Positions 46,937-58,809 of a stretch of DNA of 64,000 nt are shown piece after piece. How positions within the stretch are numbered: position 1 is the first letter of the stretch; every line of letters starts with the position of its first letter. Position numbers and translations under genes: made by a program. The stretch is from positions 150,258,754 through 150,322,753 of the forward strand of contig OY821518.1 of the NCBI GenBank assembly GCA_963682025.1. Direction: 5' to 3'. Source of the stretch: Cordilura impudica (Eukaryota; Arthropoda; Insecta; Diptera; Scathophagidae). Below the pieces are notes generated by a model. That model was not told the DNA's origin. It made no database searches and saw nothing but the letters and a program-made list of their open reading frames with translations.

Positions 46937-47300
46937 TTCATTTTAATTTTTAATTTTTAATTTTAAATTTTAAATTTTAAGTTTTATATTTTAAATTTTA
47001 AATTTGTAATTTTAAATTTTAAGTTTTATATTTTAAATTTTAAATTTTAAATTTTAAATTTAAAATTTTTAATTTTTGATTTTTCATTTTCCATTTTTCA
47101 TTTCTCACTTTTCTCTTTCCATTTTTCATTTTCCATTTTTCATATTTCTCTTTTCATTTTTCATTGTTAATTTTCCATTTTACATTTTTTACTTTTCATT
47201 TTTCATTTTTAATTTTTAATTTTCCATTTCCCATTTACCATTTTCCAGTTTCCATTTTTCTTTTTTAATTTTTAATATTAAATTTTTATTATTAATTTCT

Positions 47301-47574
47301 ATTAATTTTTAATTGCTTAGGCCATTGTACACGTGCAGTATTAATATACAGTTAATAAAAAGCGACAACATCTCTATCGCGTGTTTTTTCTTTGGCTTAA
47401 AAGTAAAATCCATAGTGCATTTACATAGCAATAACTATTTAAAAAAAAACAGTTAAAAACAACAAAACTCAAAACAATTAAGAATTCTCTTTAATACGTA
47501 TTCTTCTTTCATAATAACACTTGAAGAATAGAAAAAATTAAAACATTGACTGTTGAATAATATCAACTACAATG
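47301..47574. other. Unassigned spacer between satellite and duplication arm
   Basis: No ORF or repeat recognised. Begins about GCTTAGGCCATTGTACACGT. It could be a remnant of the element in which the satellite arose. Confidence 0.3.
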
Positions 47575-47929
47575 AATGAACCCAAAAACTTGGTATTTTT
47601 GATGATCACTGAAAATTTGTAAATTTTGAGTTGACTCATTCGGTAATTCTGGAGCTGTGGAGCAAGACGTACTTTTTAACTCACGCAATTTCTTAAGAAA
47701 ATTTAGTTTTAATTTTCAACTCAAATAATTAAAATTTATTGCAAATATTGTTTTTTAAAAATGCAGAATGAGTTCGTTTTGTTGTGCGACTCCTCAAACG
47801 CGACATTTTTTTTTTATTTATTTATTTATTAGGTCAATGGAATAAATCCTTACAGACCTTTATAAATGATATAATTACATATGTACATATATTGAAACAA
47901 TTAAATGATTTAAAAATAAAAACAAATAG

Positions 47930-50740
47930 TTAGGAATTTAAGAAAATAATGATATTATGCTTAAATACATCAGTGTTCAACGAAAAATCAATTAATTGAT
48001 AAAGATTATTATAAACACAACAAATTCTTCTAAAAGGATCAGCTAGAGCATAGTTGGTTTGAAAAGATTTAACAAAGAGTGGTTGGAATTGGCGTGATAC
48101 TCGTTGAGGAACATTAAAAGTTATATTGTTGACAAGAAAGTCAGAACAGATTTCACCATTAATTAGGTTGATCATAAATGTTACTTTTAGCATAGTCCTT
48201 CGGCTTTCCAAAGTAGGTAATTTTATTAATTTAAGTCGATCAGCGTATGAAGGAAGATTAATTGCAGAATTCCAAGGTAAGCCACGTAAGCAAAAGAGTA
48301 GAAATTGTTTCTGTACAGACTCGATTCGTTGAATATGAATGTTATAGAAGGGATCCCATATTATTGACCCATATTCTAAAATAGGTCTTACAAGAGATGT
48401 AAAAAGTTGTGTGGTTATGTAAGGATCAATAAATTCTTTTGCCCATCTTTTAATAAAGGCGAGTGTACCTCTAGCTTTATTAACTGTCATGGTGATGTAA
48501 GATATAAAGTTTAATTTAGGATCAAGTAGAATTCCTAAATCCAGAAAAGTATCAACAAGTTCAAGCTGATATCCGCCCAAAAAGTAGTTAGCAGGAAAAA
48601 CATTATTTCTAGAAAAACGCACACATTTACATTTTTTCAAATTTAGTTCCATTAGGTTACGGTTACACCACGAAAAGAAATTGTTGAGATCTGATTGAAG
48701 ATGAATATGATCATTATGTTGACAGTAACTTAAAAAAATTTTAACATCATCAGCGTACATTAAAACGTTGCAAAAATTTATCACTTTTGGAAGATCATTG
48801 ATGAAAAGGGAGAAAAGAATTGGTCCAAGATGGCTGCCTTGAGGAACACCAGAAGTCACAGTAATATCTTTAGATGACATATTATTATATATTACACGTT
48901 GTGTTCTCTCAGAAAGATATGATTTTATCCATTTAAGGCTTAATGGTGTTAAACCTAATAAATCCAATTTGATCAGTAGAAGGTTATGGTTTACTTTATC
49001 GAAAGCCTTACTAAAATCGGTGTATACCGCATCGGTTTGTTTTTTCTTGACAAAACCATCGTTAATTATTGTCGTAAAATGAAGCACATTTGTAACGGTA
49101 GAGCATCCTTTCCGAAATCCGTGTTGAAATGGTGACAAAATTGACGATGAGTGATATCACAAAAAATCTGTAATAAATTTCTCGAAAAGCTTAGGGATTG
49201 CACTAAGTTTAGCAATACCACGGTAATTAGAAACATCCGATCTATTTCCAGATTTAAATAATGGAATGATGTAAGAAGCTCTCCAAAATTTTGGAAAATA
49301 ACCGTTTTTTATTGACGCATTAAACAACAGAGTCAGTGGTGTTGCCAAGGAAGTAGCACAATAATTGAGAATAGAACTAGGTACTCCATCAGGTCCATGA
49401 GTAAGTGAAACTTTAAGTTTCTTAAGTTCTGCCTTATCAATTAGTGGAAAAGATATAGCTTGATTTGTGTTTATTGGATATGAATAGCTGTTGGAACAAT
49501 ATTGAGCAACAGAATATGTACTAGCAAAAAAGTCTGCAAACATGTTACTTATTATAGTATCATCACTAGATTCGATATCGTTTAATTTCATTACAGATGG
49601 ATAACCAGTAGTTTTTCTTTTTGAATTAACAAAGTTGTAAAATGCTTTAGGATCACGATTGAAATCTTCCTTCATTTTGTTTAGATAGTTTTTGTATAAA
49701 TAATTGTTAAGAATATTATATTCGGCACGATGAATGGAGTATTTTTCAAAAAATACAAGAGAACCAAAAATTTTATACTTTTTATAATACTTGTTCTTCA
49801 AATTTTTTAATCTTGATAGTTGTTTTGAGTTCCAAGGCGGGCCAGTTCGTTTGTAGACAGAACGCTTTGGGATGCATTCATCCATAAAAGAATACATAGT
49901 TCCATAAAAGACCTCCACCATTAAATCAATAGAAGTATGGCACAACAAATCATTCCAGTTAGTGTTAGAAATTAGATCAATCAATTTGCTATAGTTGGTT
50001 TGTTTAAAACAAAAAACTTTATCTTTATTAATACGAATATTGGATCCACCAAAAGTAGGCAAAACACAGCTAATTTCAATAGTTGGATGAAAGCGATCTT
50101 CCGGCAAGGTGATAGGATCAGAGCGAGTTATTATACAATCTTCTGGATTATTTGTAAATACCAGATCTAGCAGTTTACCGTATTCATTTAATACGCCATT
50201 CATCTGGTAAAGACTAAGATCAACTATCTCATTCAATATTAAATCATCACAGTTATTAGATTTAATTGGAATAAAATCCGGAGCATCAGGCGAATTTTTC
50301 CATATTATAGATGGTAAATTAAAATCTCCAACAACAAAAATTAAATCCTCAGGTTTAGCACGTTGAGCAACTGATTTGATGGCCTGAACGTGTTGAAGGT
50401 ATATTTCTTCGGAAGAATTAGGAGGTATATACGAACAGGTTATGAAAATGATTTTATAATTAAGCTTTATCATTACACTGACAAACTCAATATTTGGAGA
50501 AGATTCAGATTGAAGAGATTCGGAAGCAAACAGGCATGATACAGCAATTAAAACACCACCACCATTACGATCGTTTCTGTTATATCTATATATTTGATAA
50601 TTGTTACATAGTAACTCAGAATTAAAAACATTATCTTTCAGCCATGTCTCAGTAAAGATGATAACATGAAAATTAAAGTCATAACTGTTAACTAGTAGAT
50701 TAGACATTTTAGTATTTAAACCACGAACATTCTGATACAT
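47930..50740 (-). pseudogene. LINE ORF2: endonuclease and reverse transcriptase, one TGA stop
   Basis: Starts MYQNVRGLNTKMSNLLV at 50740, 29 bp after the ORF1 stop. The AP endonuclease has N in QNVRG, E in FTETWLK, D and N in VGDFNLPS and DRFHPTIEI near the end. RT: VYTDFSKAFDKVNH, SGVPQGSHLGPILFSLFIND and the catalytic YADD (MYADDVKIF). The two parts are in the same frame, separated by one TGA at about 49154 (after EKFITDFL). The C-terminal domain (RPILEYGSIIWDPFYNIHIQ) is complete, ending at 47930. It would copy element RNA at a nicked target. Confidence 0.9.
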
Positions 50741-50769
50741 AATGGTTAGTCGTTCAACGGGTAAAGAAT

Positions 50770-51110
50770 CTAGTTTTTTGAATTAATGTTGAAATTCGTA
50801 TTTTCATTTATTCGATGTCGGGGCGGAAGCTCAGCAATGTTGTTTCTCCGTGGATTTTCTTTAAATTCATATTCACGAACTAAAGTATTCACAGGCCAGA
50901 AAGCAGGGTTAACGATTTGCTCATAAAGATCGAACGGAACGGTTATTTTAAAAGATGTAATCCTTCTTGGTACGGAATAGGAAAATTTATATATCATAAC
51001 ATCAGCTTTATAACTTAGTTTAGAATTTATATAAAAATTAATGTCATCAGTGGAGGTGTCCGAAGAAAGACGTGAAATAAAAATAGATTTTTTTGGCGGT
51101 ATTACTTTTA
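50770..51110 (-). pseudogene. LINE ORF1, C-terminal part
   Basis: Frame open from the truncation to a stop at 50770. Contains KSIFISRLSSDTSTDDINFY and VPRRITSFKITVPFDLYEQI, the C-terminal domain of the ORF1 protein in CR1/jockey-type LINEs. The zinc-knuckle or PHD-type N-terminal part is lost with the 5' truncation. Confidence 0.65.
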
Positions 51111-51146
51111 GTTGTGGATATGTCTGAAATGTTTATCTTTTTAGAC

Positions 51147-53314
51147 CAGAGTTAACCAAAACTCTCAATAAATGAAATGCGTCTGTATTGGATAAGATAA
51201 TATTGCCCAGCAAACACAAAAGTAAGCATTACAAATGTAATGAATTTTACTTTTAAAAGCAAAATGGAAATGAAGTTTAAAAAAAGTTAATAAAACTAAA
51301 TACAAAATATGCCTCAGTTTTTACAGAATTAGGCAATTTTTTTCACACATATTTGATTGGTCGAGTTTAATTTACAATTGAAACTTAAAAAACTAAGTGT
51401 ATTTAGGCATTATAAATTAAGTTTTCCAAATTTAAGATTTTGTAACAATTTCTTATTAACAAAATATGTTTTAAATTTGAAGAACTTAATTTATTTCTCT
51501 GCTTGGAACAAATAAATTTTAAGTCGGAAAAAATTTGTTCGCAGCAATATGTAGAAGGAAAAAGGGATAACATTTTCAAAGCACTTCTTTTTAGCTCTGG
51601 AAAATCGAAATGATTTAGATTTTTCAAGAATTCTATTCCCATTTTTCCCGGACTTGGACTTCGGTTCGAAGAAATATAATTTCTGATTGTATATCGAACT
51701 CATATTGAGTAACATCACAGTTATAAGGGTTATTAAATAAATCCAACTGCAGTTGCATACTCTTAAAATCTGCAAACCTGTCTTCAAAACTGTTGAGCAG
51801 TGTATCAAAAATCTCAACTCGCATAGTTTTCACAGCATCGCATAGCGATTCGCGAAATGAGATGTTTTTTTAAAACTGAAAAGTCATCTGACTTAATTTG
51901 GCAAAGTATAAGAAAAAGTTTTGTTTTAAAATTAAATAAAATTTTACAAATATCAGATATATTCTTACCTTTTCCTTAAAGCTCTAAGTTGAAATCATTA
52001 AGCAAAGAAGTTGTATCAGCTAGAAAAGCTAGATCTGATATGAATTGTGTACTTTTAAAAAATTTTTTGCCGACTCATCGATATTTTCTTTTTCTAAAAA
52101 CTCTAAGACTTCCTCTTTTAAATCATATAGCCGGTTAAGACAGTTGCCACGACTGAGCCAACGTACCTCAGTGAACATTTTAAGATCATTGAAAGCTGCG
52201 TTTTTAGATATTAGAAATTTTACAAATTTTCGATGAGTGAGGGCATTGTGTCCTCCTATTTTATTTATAATGCGCTCTGCGGTCTTCATAGTAGAGTCTT
52301 GAGTAATAAATTTAGACGCAAGCGCGGCTTGATGGATAATGCAGTGAGAGTTTTGCATTGCCATTCCACTTTTTTTTATATTACCTATCACACCTGTGTT
52401 TTTTCCTACCAAGACATTTGCCCCGTCTGTGCAGACACCGACAATTTTGTTTACATCAACAATAGAAAAAAGTTTATCGCTTACAACATCCATCAAAAGC
52501 TTTCCATTACATGTCCATAAAAGGTTTCCAATGTCAACATTGATTCAAAAAAATTAAAATGTTCATCAATGCATCTTACACAGACAACCAGTTGACAAAG
52601 ATCCTTGATATCTATACTTTCGTCTAAGCAAAACGAAAGAAATTTACAATTTATCAATTTTGCTTTAATAGAAGACTCCGCCGAATTTCCTATTTGGGCA
52701 ATACGCCTAGCCACAGTTTGGGAATTGACTTTATGAAATCTGTTCTATATATATATTTTTTGCTAGCATTCCATCCATAAATGGTCTGCCTTGCTGAGCG
52801 ATTTCCAAGCTTATTTGGCTTGAAATCTCCATTTTTAATTTTTTATTTTGCAAAATTTCCTCATTTTGCTCTTCTTGCAGAACCCATTCTTTAATTTTTT
52901 GCATATAAAGGTTTTTTTGCCTAAGAAAAAACATTTTCCTTTTTTCCTCTTTTAATTTATTTATTTCTTTGTGAAAAAGGTCAAAATGCTTTTAATTGAA
53001 AATGTTTTCTTTGTTTTAAATGTTTGGTAACCTAAAATGCATTGCATGTTACCAAAAGCATTTTTAATGACAAAAAAAAATTTTTCTGTGTTCCATTATA
53101 CTATTTTGTTTGCTGGTTTATTTTGAAATTAAATCAAAGCTGAAAAAACAATAAAGCTGAAAAAAAAGCAGTAAGCATCCGCACATGTTCACTCGTTAAC
53201 ACTCAATTAAGGACGAAATCAAACTGAAATAGAAGAGAACAAGCGTCGGTGTGAGTTTTTTTATTGTTTTTGTAGCACAATTGTGTACAGAAAATGAATA
53301 TTTGGATTACTCTA
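51147..53314 (-). mobile_element. hAT2 copy B
   Basis: Ends CAGAGTTAACC and TTACTCTA; lacks the R2 insertion. Left flank TTTTAGAC equals the right flank of copy A. Its right flank TTTTATAG resembles the left flank of copy A (GTGTATAG, 6 of 8). Confidence 0.85.
51403..52934 (-). pseudogene. hAT2-B transposase (broken)
   Basis: Same protein as copy A. Keeps the second catalytic D (VGVCTDGANVLVGKNTG) and the EVRWLSRGNC block. Its own lesions are a deletion of about 30 bp near 52735-52755 (between DGMLAKN and the SFIKSI-equivalent), a frameshift near 52050, and another near 51640 (PGPGKNGN region). Intron near 51877-51967 retained. Confidence 0.8.
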
Positions 53315-53329
53315 TTTTATAGGTAGAAT

Positions 53330-54420
53330 TTTTACTTTCGTTGCTGTATATACTGGGTTAGTTGTTGTTTTTTCGATTGTAGTTTCTGTCGTCTTTTTGT
53401 TTATTATTTGTTGTTGGGTTCGATGTGGGGTTTGTTGTTATTGTAGTATTACTATAGTTGGTAGTTGTTTTAGGAATGTTGTTGTTTGATGTGAATGGTG
53501 TTACAGTTGTTAGTGTATCGTAGACTGCGGCTGGTCTTACTGCATTTGAGTAGCTGGCTTGTGAGTGGCTCTCGTTGTATTTTTTGACGGCAGTCTGCTT
53601 TTTCTAGTGTTTTTATTGCTTGGATTTCTTTGTGTTTTATAAAAATTGGACACGTTTTGCTGATAACTAAGTGCATAGTATTGCTTAGCTTGTTTTCTTC
53701 ACAGTTATTGCATGTTTTTATTTTATCGCAAATTTAATTTTCAGCTAAGTGATCTATGTTTCCACAGTTTATGCATAGTTTGTCATTTTGACAAAATTTA
53801 GAAATGTGACCAAAGCGAAACCAATTGTGACATCTAAGAGGAAGTGGGATGTAGGGTCTTACACGAGTAATTTGGTAACCAATATTGATAGATTTGGTAG
53901 GTCTATTGAGGCAAAGATTAATATAATTAGGCCTGTTTCAACCAAATTATCGTTTTCTTTTTTAGTATTTTTTTTAACTTCGGTGACTTTTTGAGTTGTT
54001 ACTTCCTCTTGAATTTCTTTTTCCGTACTATTTCTTAGGTCGTTACAGTAAATTACACCTTTGGAGTAATTACGTGTGCTGTGTTCCTTTACTTCCACAT
54101 TAATGGTGGGGGAGAGGGATACAAGTTTTACCAATTTGTTTGCTTGAGCGAAGTTTTTGGTTTTCATCAAGATGGTTCCAGATTGTAGTTTTTTGCACAT
54201 ATCAATTTCCCCACAGACATTATCAATGACTTTTTTGATCAAAAATGGTGATACATTGGGTAAACTTTCGGAACATTTAGTATCTTTTTCGTACTGGTTC
54301 TGGTCATTATTAGGTATTTTGGTCCAATTGTTGGGTTTTTGAGATATCTTTCCTTATCCAGCATAAAGCTGGGTTGGGGAAGAGAAATTTTGTTCCCAAT
54401 ACTAAGAGGTTCATTCATTG
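53330..54420 (-). pseudogene. I-like LINE ORF1 (gag), truncated
   Basis: From ATG 54418 (MNEPLSIGNKISLPQPSFML) through a frameshift near 54300 to VSPFLIKKVIDNVCGEIDMC, VKEHSTRNYSKGVIYCNDLR and KVTEVKKN. After another shift near 53860 come VRPYIPLPLRCHNWFRFGH, a CINCGNIDHL knuckle, CDKIKTCNNC and CPIFIKHKEIQAIKT. These are the gag-like blocks of I/LOA-type LINE ORF1. An Asn-rich C-terminal stretch runs into hAT2-B at 53322, so the rest of the LINE is cut off there. Confidence 0.7.
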
Positions 54421-55226
54421 TAGTTGATTTTATTCAACGGTTAATGTTTTAATTTTTTCTATTTTTCAAGTGTTATGTGACGGCCGTTTATTTTTGGTGA
54501 TGACTGTACTTAACAGCACATACAAGTCACATTAAAACGACACGTTATTTATGTATTTTGCCATGTAAATTTTTTTGCAAAAATACCGTTTCGTCTGTAT
54601 GTGATTTGTTTAAATGATTGTTTTGTGTTTTCAGTACACTTTAATAAAACACTTGATGTTGGTTTTTCTTGTTACCAACTGCCTGTTTTATTGTTTTATG
54701 TCCATTCACTCTATCATAAACTTTGCAATCAGTCTGGTCAAACCACTTTTTTGTTCTTGTATTGATTTCACGTACTCTCGTCGTCATACATGAGTGAGCG
54801 TGTTTTCAATGCTAGAGAGTATTATGAATGAGTGTGAATGGTCTTAATGAATGGTTGCGAATTTTTTTTGGAAACAGGTTTTTATCTTGTAATGAATGAA
54901 CGAATGAAGATAGGTTTGATAGAAAGAAAATAGTTTTTGATTGGGGAGTTGAATTTTGGTTTTGGAAAGTAAAGGTTGAGGAAAAACCCTCTTAAGAATT
55001 TAAATTAAAAATGTAAAGTTAAGAAGTTAGACAGTAAAATTGAGATTACAAAAAATTAAAAGTTAAGAAATAAAAACAAATAAAAATTAAAATTTAGCTA
55101 AAATTTAAAAATTCTCCTAAAATTAAAATTATGCTATACTTTAAAATTTTTCTAAAATTAACATTTTCCAAAAATTAAAATTTCCCTAAAATTAAATTGA
55201 GCTAAACTTAAAATTTTTAAAAAAAA
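54421..55226 (-). other. Probable LINE 5' UTR and low-complexity DNA
   Basis: 54421 to about 54870 is probably the 5' UTR of the I-like LINE (minus strand). 55000-55226 is a degenerate AAAATTTT/TAAAATT low-complexity stretch very like 59820-59990, which precedes the next CAAG-type element. No ORFs. Confidence 0.35.
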
Positions 55227-56040
55227 CAAGTAAGAGTGTTAAATTCGGCTATGCCGAATCTTTTAATACCCTCCACCTGGGTTTTACGTTTACATTAATA
55301 TCTGGACTTCTTGCACTATTTGTAACAAATGTATATAAAATATTTGAATATGTAAACACTTTGATAAACCTATTACTGAATTATTACAACAAATGCTCTG
55401 AATTTTCAGCATTTTATAGAGGTTTCTACATATTTTAGGTCATAAATTGGCACAATGACTCCCGATTTATCCCATTTTAAATACTAACCTGATCCAGATA
55501 ATTACAAACAATATTAAGTTTAACCAGGTAAATGGTTTATTTTGTAATTTTCTTTTTAATTTAGATTTTTTAATATAAAGGTGCATTTTATTTTTTACAA
55601 TCCTTTTAAATTTTCTAGACCTATTAGTATAGGGCACATTTGTGAGTCCGCATAGATCAACTTTCAACTCTTACTTGTTTTTATTGTATTAAATCTATCT
55701 TTGTGTCTTTAAATTAATTAAGATAATTAAGATGAAAATATTTAACGAATTGTTTTTTTTAAGTTAATATCTGAACATTTTACTGATACAAGGCAAAACT
55801 AAAACTGCCAAAAATTTCAGTCAAAACTATTTTGAATGTATTTGTTAAATATCGCATATTTTTTTCAATTTTAAACTTTAAAGTCTTTTTAAGTCTGGTA
55901 TTAACTCTATAATATGAAGGAAGTAAATATGTGGATTCTTTAATAACAATGACAAGTATAAAACACTTTTTTGTGCATTACATTAAAATATTATAAATTT
56001 GAACATAATTAATTTTAGAAACATAATTAATTTAAGAAAA

Positions 56041-56288
56041 ATGTCCGATTCGTTTTTCGATGATGCTGAAAACACATCAAAGAAATACAGAACATAAAGA
56101 TTTTGCTTCAGTTAGTTGAGACACGAGAAGGTACTGGATGGCTGGAGCAGGTCAAAGGTGACGACTATGAATGCAAATGCAAGGCTTTTGAAAATATATT
56201 AAAATACGATAAATCAGATCTAAGTATACATGCTTATAACCACTGCTATAAAAAATCTTTTAAAACCAACAGTATTGCCATAATTTGA
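56041..56288 (+). pseudogene. hAT BED-finger N-terminal remnant
   Basis: MSDSFFDDAENTSKKYRT from 56041, a stop and shift, then GTGWLEQVKGDDYECKCK and YDKSDLSIHAYNHCYKKS. The arrangement is a BED finger of FAM200-type hAT proteins in which the second cysteine position is lost (CKCKAF). The frame ends in TGA at 56286-56288. Confidence 0.45.
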
Positions 56289-56589
56289 AATTGTAAAGAT
56301 GCTAAATTGCAAAAAAAGATGCTTAAACGTACTGGATGCTAATTTTTTTTTTCAAATTTCATTACCTTTATATTGAAAAATTATATACCTGTCGATAAAT
56401 TCTTTGGTTTTTAAATCGAAAAATTAATATAATACATATGTTTCGATTTATCTTTTTTAAATTTTAATTAAAAGTAATTTGGATTTCATCTGAAATTTTT
56501 TTTAACATCAAATTGAGTATTTTAAACTTAAATTAAATATATTTAATTTTAGAGGGATTTTTTTTATTTAAAATATAACAGAAATTACA

Positions 56590-56900
56590 TTATCAAAAGA
56601 TACGATTATATTAGAAAAATTGGTTTATGGAATCTAACATTTCTGTGATGCCTTCATCTTCAAGTTCTTTTTGGCTCTGATATTTTTCTGACGATCGACT
56701 TTTATCAACGACATCGCTCGGTATATTGTAAGTGTGACAGCACCGATTTTTCAATTTCAATCTTTCTTTTATACGTATTACAGAACATAACAACTCGGAT
56801 TTTATTCTGTTCGAAGTTTGCTTTTAACTAAAGCCATTAAACTAAACAAACGTTCAACTTCGGCTTTTGAGAAAGACAAAACTAATATCTACAATACAAA
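56590..56900 (-). pseudogene. hAT C-terminal dimerisation remnant
   Basis: Minus strand: SFSKAEVERLFSLMALVKSK (about 56820-56880), then a shift and LLCSVIRIKERLKLKNRCCH and an acidic tail ending in NQFF (56611). This is the hATC block. It lies on the opposite strand from the BED remnant at 56041, so the two were inverted relative to each other or come from different copies. Confidence 0.5.
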
Positions 56901-57200
56901 TATTGATAACTCCTTAAATGGATTTTTTCCAATAGAATTTTTCAATCCATAAAGAGGTTGTATTCAGTGTTGTATCCCAGTTTTGTTCTGTGAATAACTC
57001 CATTGGATTTGAATTTTGTCTGTTTCAGATGATACAAATTTAAACTCTTCTAATATATTGGTTATCTGTTCTTTTACCCGATTTAATGTGTTTTGTATTG
57101 AAAATTTTGGCATTTTTTTAATACAATAATATTTTTTGGCAATCGACTTTCTAATTCATTAAAAACTGCTGTTGGTGTTTACATTCTTCTATTTCAAAAT

Positions 57201-58560
57201 GTTTTGTTATATTTGTTGAAAGAAACGAGCAGAGTGGTAAAAGGAGTAGTACACAAAATTACTGTCCTACACTTTGAGAAATTAAAACATATCAATACCA
57301 TTAAAATTATATATTCAAAAATAATGAAAAAAAAAATTTTAAAAAAATATGCTAAAAGCAACTTTTTATTAATAAAAGATTCTAAGTTAGCATCTAGCAT
57401 CCTTTGATAAATTTTGGATGCTAAACGACAAAAAAAGTTGCTAAATCTAGCAACTAAAAAGCTAAAACGGCAACACTGAAAACCAAGAACAAATATTCTG
57501 TTTGAGTTGTAACATCTCATTTGCAAGCCATTTTAATTAATTGTGTAAATTTTAAATGCACATCTAACCATATCAAAAAGATGAATTATACAGAATTGTA
57601 AAAATATTTTTTTATAATATCTATATGTTTTTTATATTATTCTTATGTAATTCTCATGATATTTTTATCTTATTTTTTATATTTTTTTCTTTGTTTTTAT
57701 GTTATTTTTACATAATTCAAATTGAAAATGTACAAATTAAAAATAAATTTTAAAAAAAGTAGTGTAGAGGAAAAAGTGGGTGTAGGGAAAAAGGGAATTT
57801 TTTTCATAAGCGTAGGGATTTCTGAAAAAATCTCCTGGCATCACTAGTACCTATTAAAAAACAATGTAAAAATTCACAAGACAACGCGACATAAACTTGC
57901 TTTGTTCAAAAGCTTCCATAAGACTGAATGAAATTGTTGCTTACTTTACTCTTTGGTGAGTATTTTCGTTTTTGTTCGGCTGTATACATATAAGAAGCCA
58001 ATTAGAGTTCAGTTTACTCGTGCTGCTATGTATATGTTTGTGTGTTAACAAAAATATACGATATCCCAGTCATCATTTCGAAGATTGTTTTAGCAAAAAT
58101 TAACTTACTGTGTATTCTTCGAGCACTTTTGATGATTAAAAACTGACTAATCACATGCGCTATTACAAAAAGACTAGAAAATGATTTTTGCTTTCTCTTA
58201 AAAAGTGATTTATAGAAAAATTACATTAAATAAGACTCAAAAATGAGTCGAAACTGATCAGAAAAGCGGATAAAAAGGACTATCAAGAAGATTCGCGGGT
58301 AAGGTAATATTTAATCCCAACAAAAGAATATTTTGTGATCAGCAAAAGGGCGCATTTTTTACTGTTTTAATAGCACATATGAGTCAAAAAGACTCTACAT
58401 GATCATTTATTGCATAAAATGCTTACTGGGATTTTATTCACTATCTGTAGAAACAGGTTTTTTAAGTAAAACAAATCTGCACACAATTTCAATTCTATTT
58501 CGTTCACAATGATACGCTCACTTTGTTTACTAGCTACCAGTAAAATGAATATATGAATAT
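57201..58560. other. Non-coding interior of R3
   Basis: No gene recognised. CGGCAACACTG near 57478 and CTGGCATCACTAG near 57845 look like hAT terminal-repeat ends (CAGTGTTGCC, TAGTGATGCC). A direct repeat GATGCTAAA..CAAAAAAAG occurs at about 56330 and 57418. Confidence 0.3.
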
Positions 58561-58561
58561 A

Positions 58562-58809
58562 TGTTTCCCAAGGCGAAGCTTTATCATTGCACTATGATTG
58601 AGTTGAGCTCCGCGACTATTCATAATGTAAATAGCTCGTGCCTAAAATTGGGAATGGCGTTTGTGTTAAGAAAAGCATAAATGCATGTTTCCCAGGGCAA
58701 GGCTCGATCATTGCACATTGATTGAGCTGAGCTCCGCAGTTATTCTTAATGTGGATAACTGTTGAAACAAGATTTTGGGAATGGCGTTTGCCTCCGTCCC
58801 GACATTAAT
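58562..58809 (+). repeat. 124 bp tandem duplication
   Basis: TGTTTCCCAAGGCGAAGCT...GGGAATGGCGTTTG starts at 58562 and again at 58686 with about 80 percent similarity (blocks ATTGAGTTGAGCTCCGC and TTGGGAATGGCGTTTG conserved). Confidence 0.7.

Larger units (their letters stand above)
40421..47300. repeat. (TTTTTAA)n / (TTTTAA)n satellite array
   Basis: Nearly 7 kb of heptamer TTTTTAA with local variants (TTTTGAA, TTTTCAT, TTTAAAA), interrupted only by two Penelope-like fragments. Contains two long, almost perfect hexamer TTTTAA tracts (40641-41255 and 46590-46936). The edges fade into TTTTCCA/TTTTCAT variants at 47080-47300, the same variant set as at 33880-35490. Confidence 0.95.
47806..51110 (-). 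mobile_element. LINE (jockey/CR1-like), 5' truncated
   Basis: Minus-strand LINE whose 3' tail is AATAAATAAATAAATAAA (complement at 47806-47830) and whose 5' end is truncated inside ORF1 at about 51110. Comparison with the left arm shows the insertion between GCGACAT and TTGTGGATA, with no clear target duplication. ORF2 has one in-frame stop and is otherwise intact, so the copy is young. Confidence 0.85.
47575..51146 (-). repeat. Right arm of inverted duplication, proximal part (split by LINE)
   Basis: 47575-47807 and 51111-51138 together match the reverse complement of 24788-25165 minus the MITE. The end TTTTAGAC (51139-51146) abuts hAT2-B. The LINE at 47808-51110 interrupts it. Confidence 0.85.

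Noticed and set aside
46570..46941. 123-codon KIKIKI ORF on the minus strand
   Set aside because: Pure translation of the TTTTAA hexamer tract.
40421..47300. Telomeric repeat
   Set aside because: TTTTTAA is not a known telomere unit, flies lack short telomeric repeats, and the array is interstitial between transposons.
58000..58100. TATA-like and initiator-like sequence suggesting an LTR promoter
   Set aside because: TATAAGAAG followed by a TTCAGTTT-type start looks suggestive, but no LTR borders or second copy were found.
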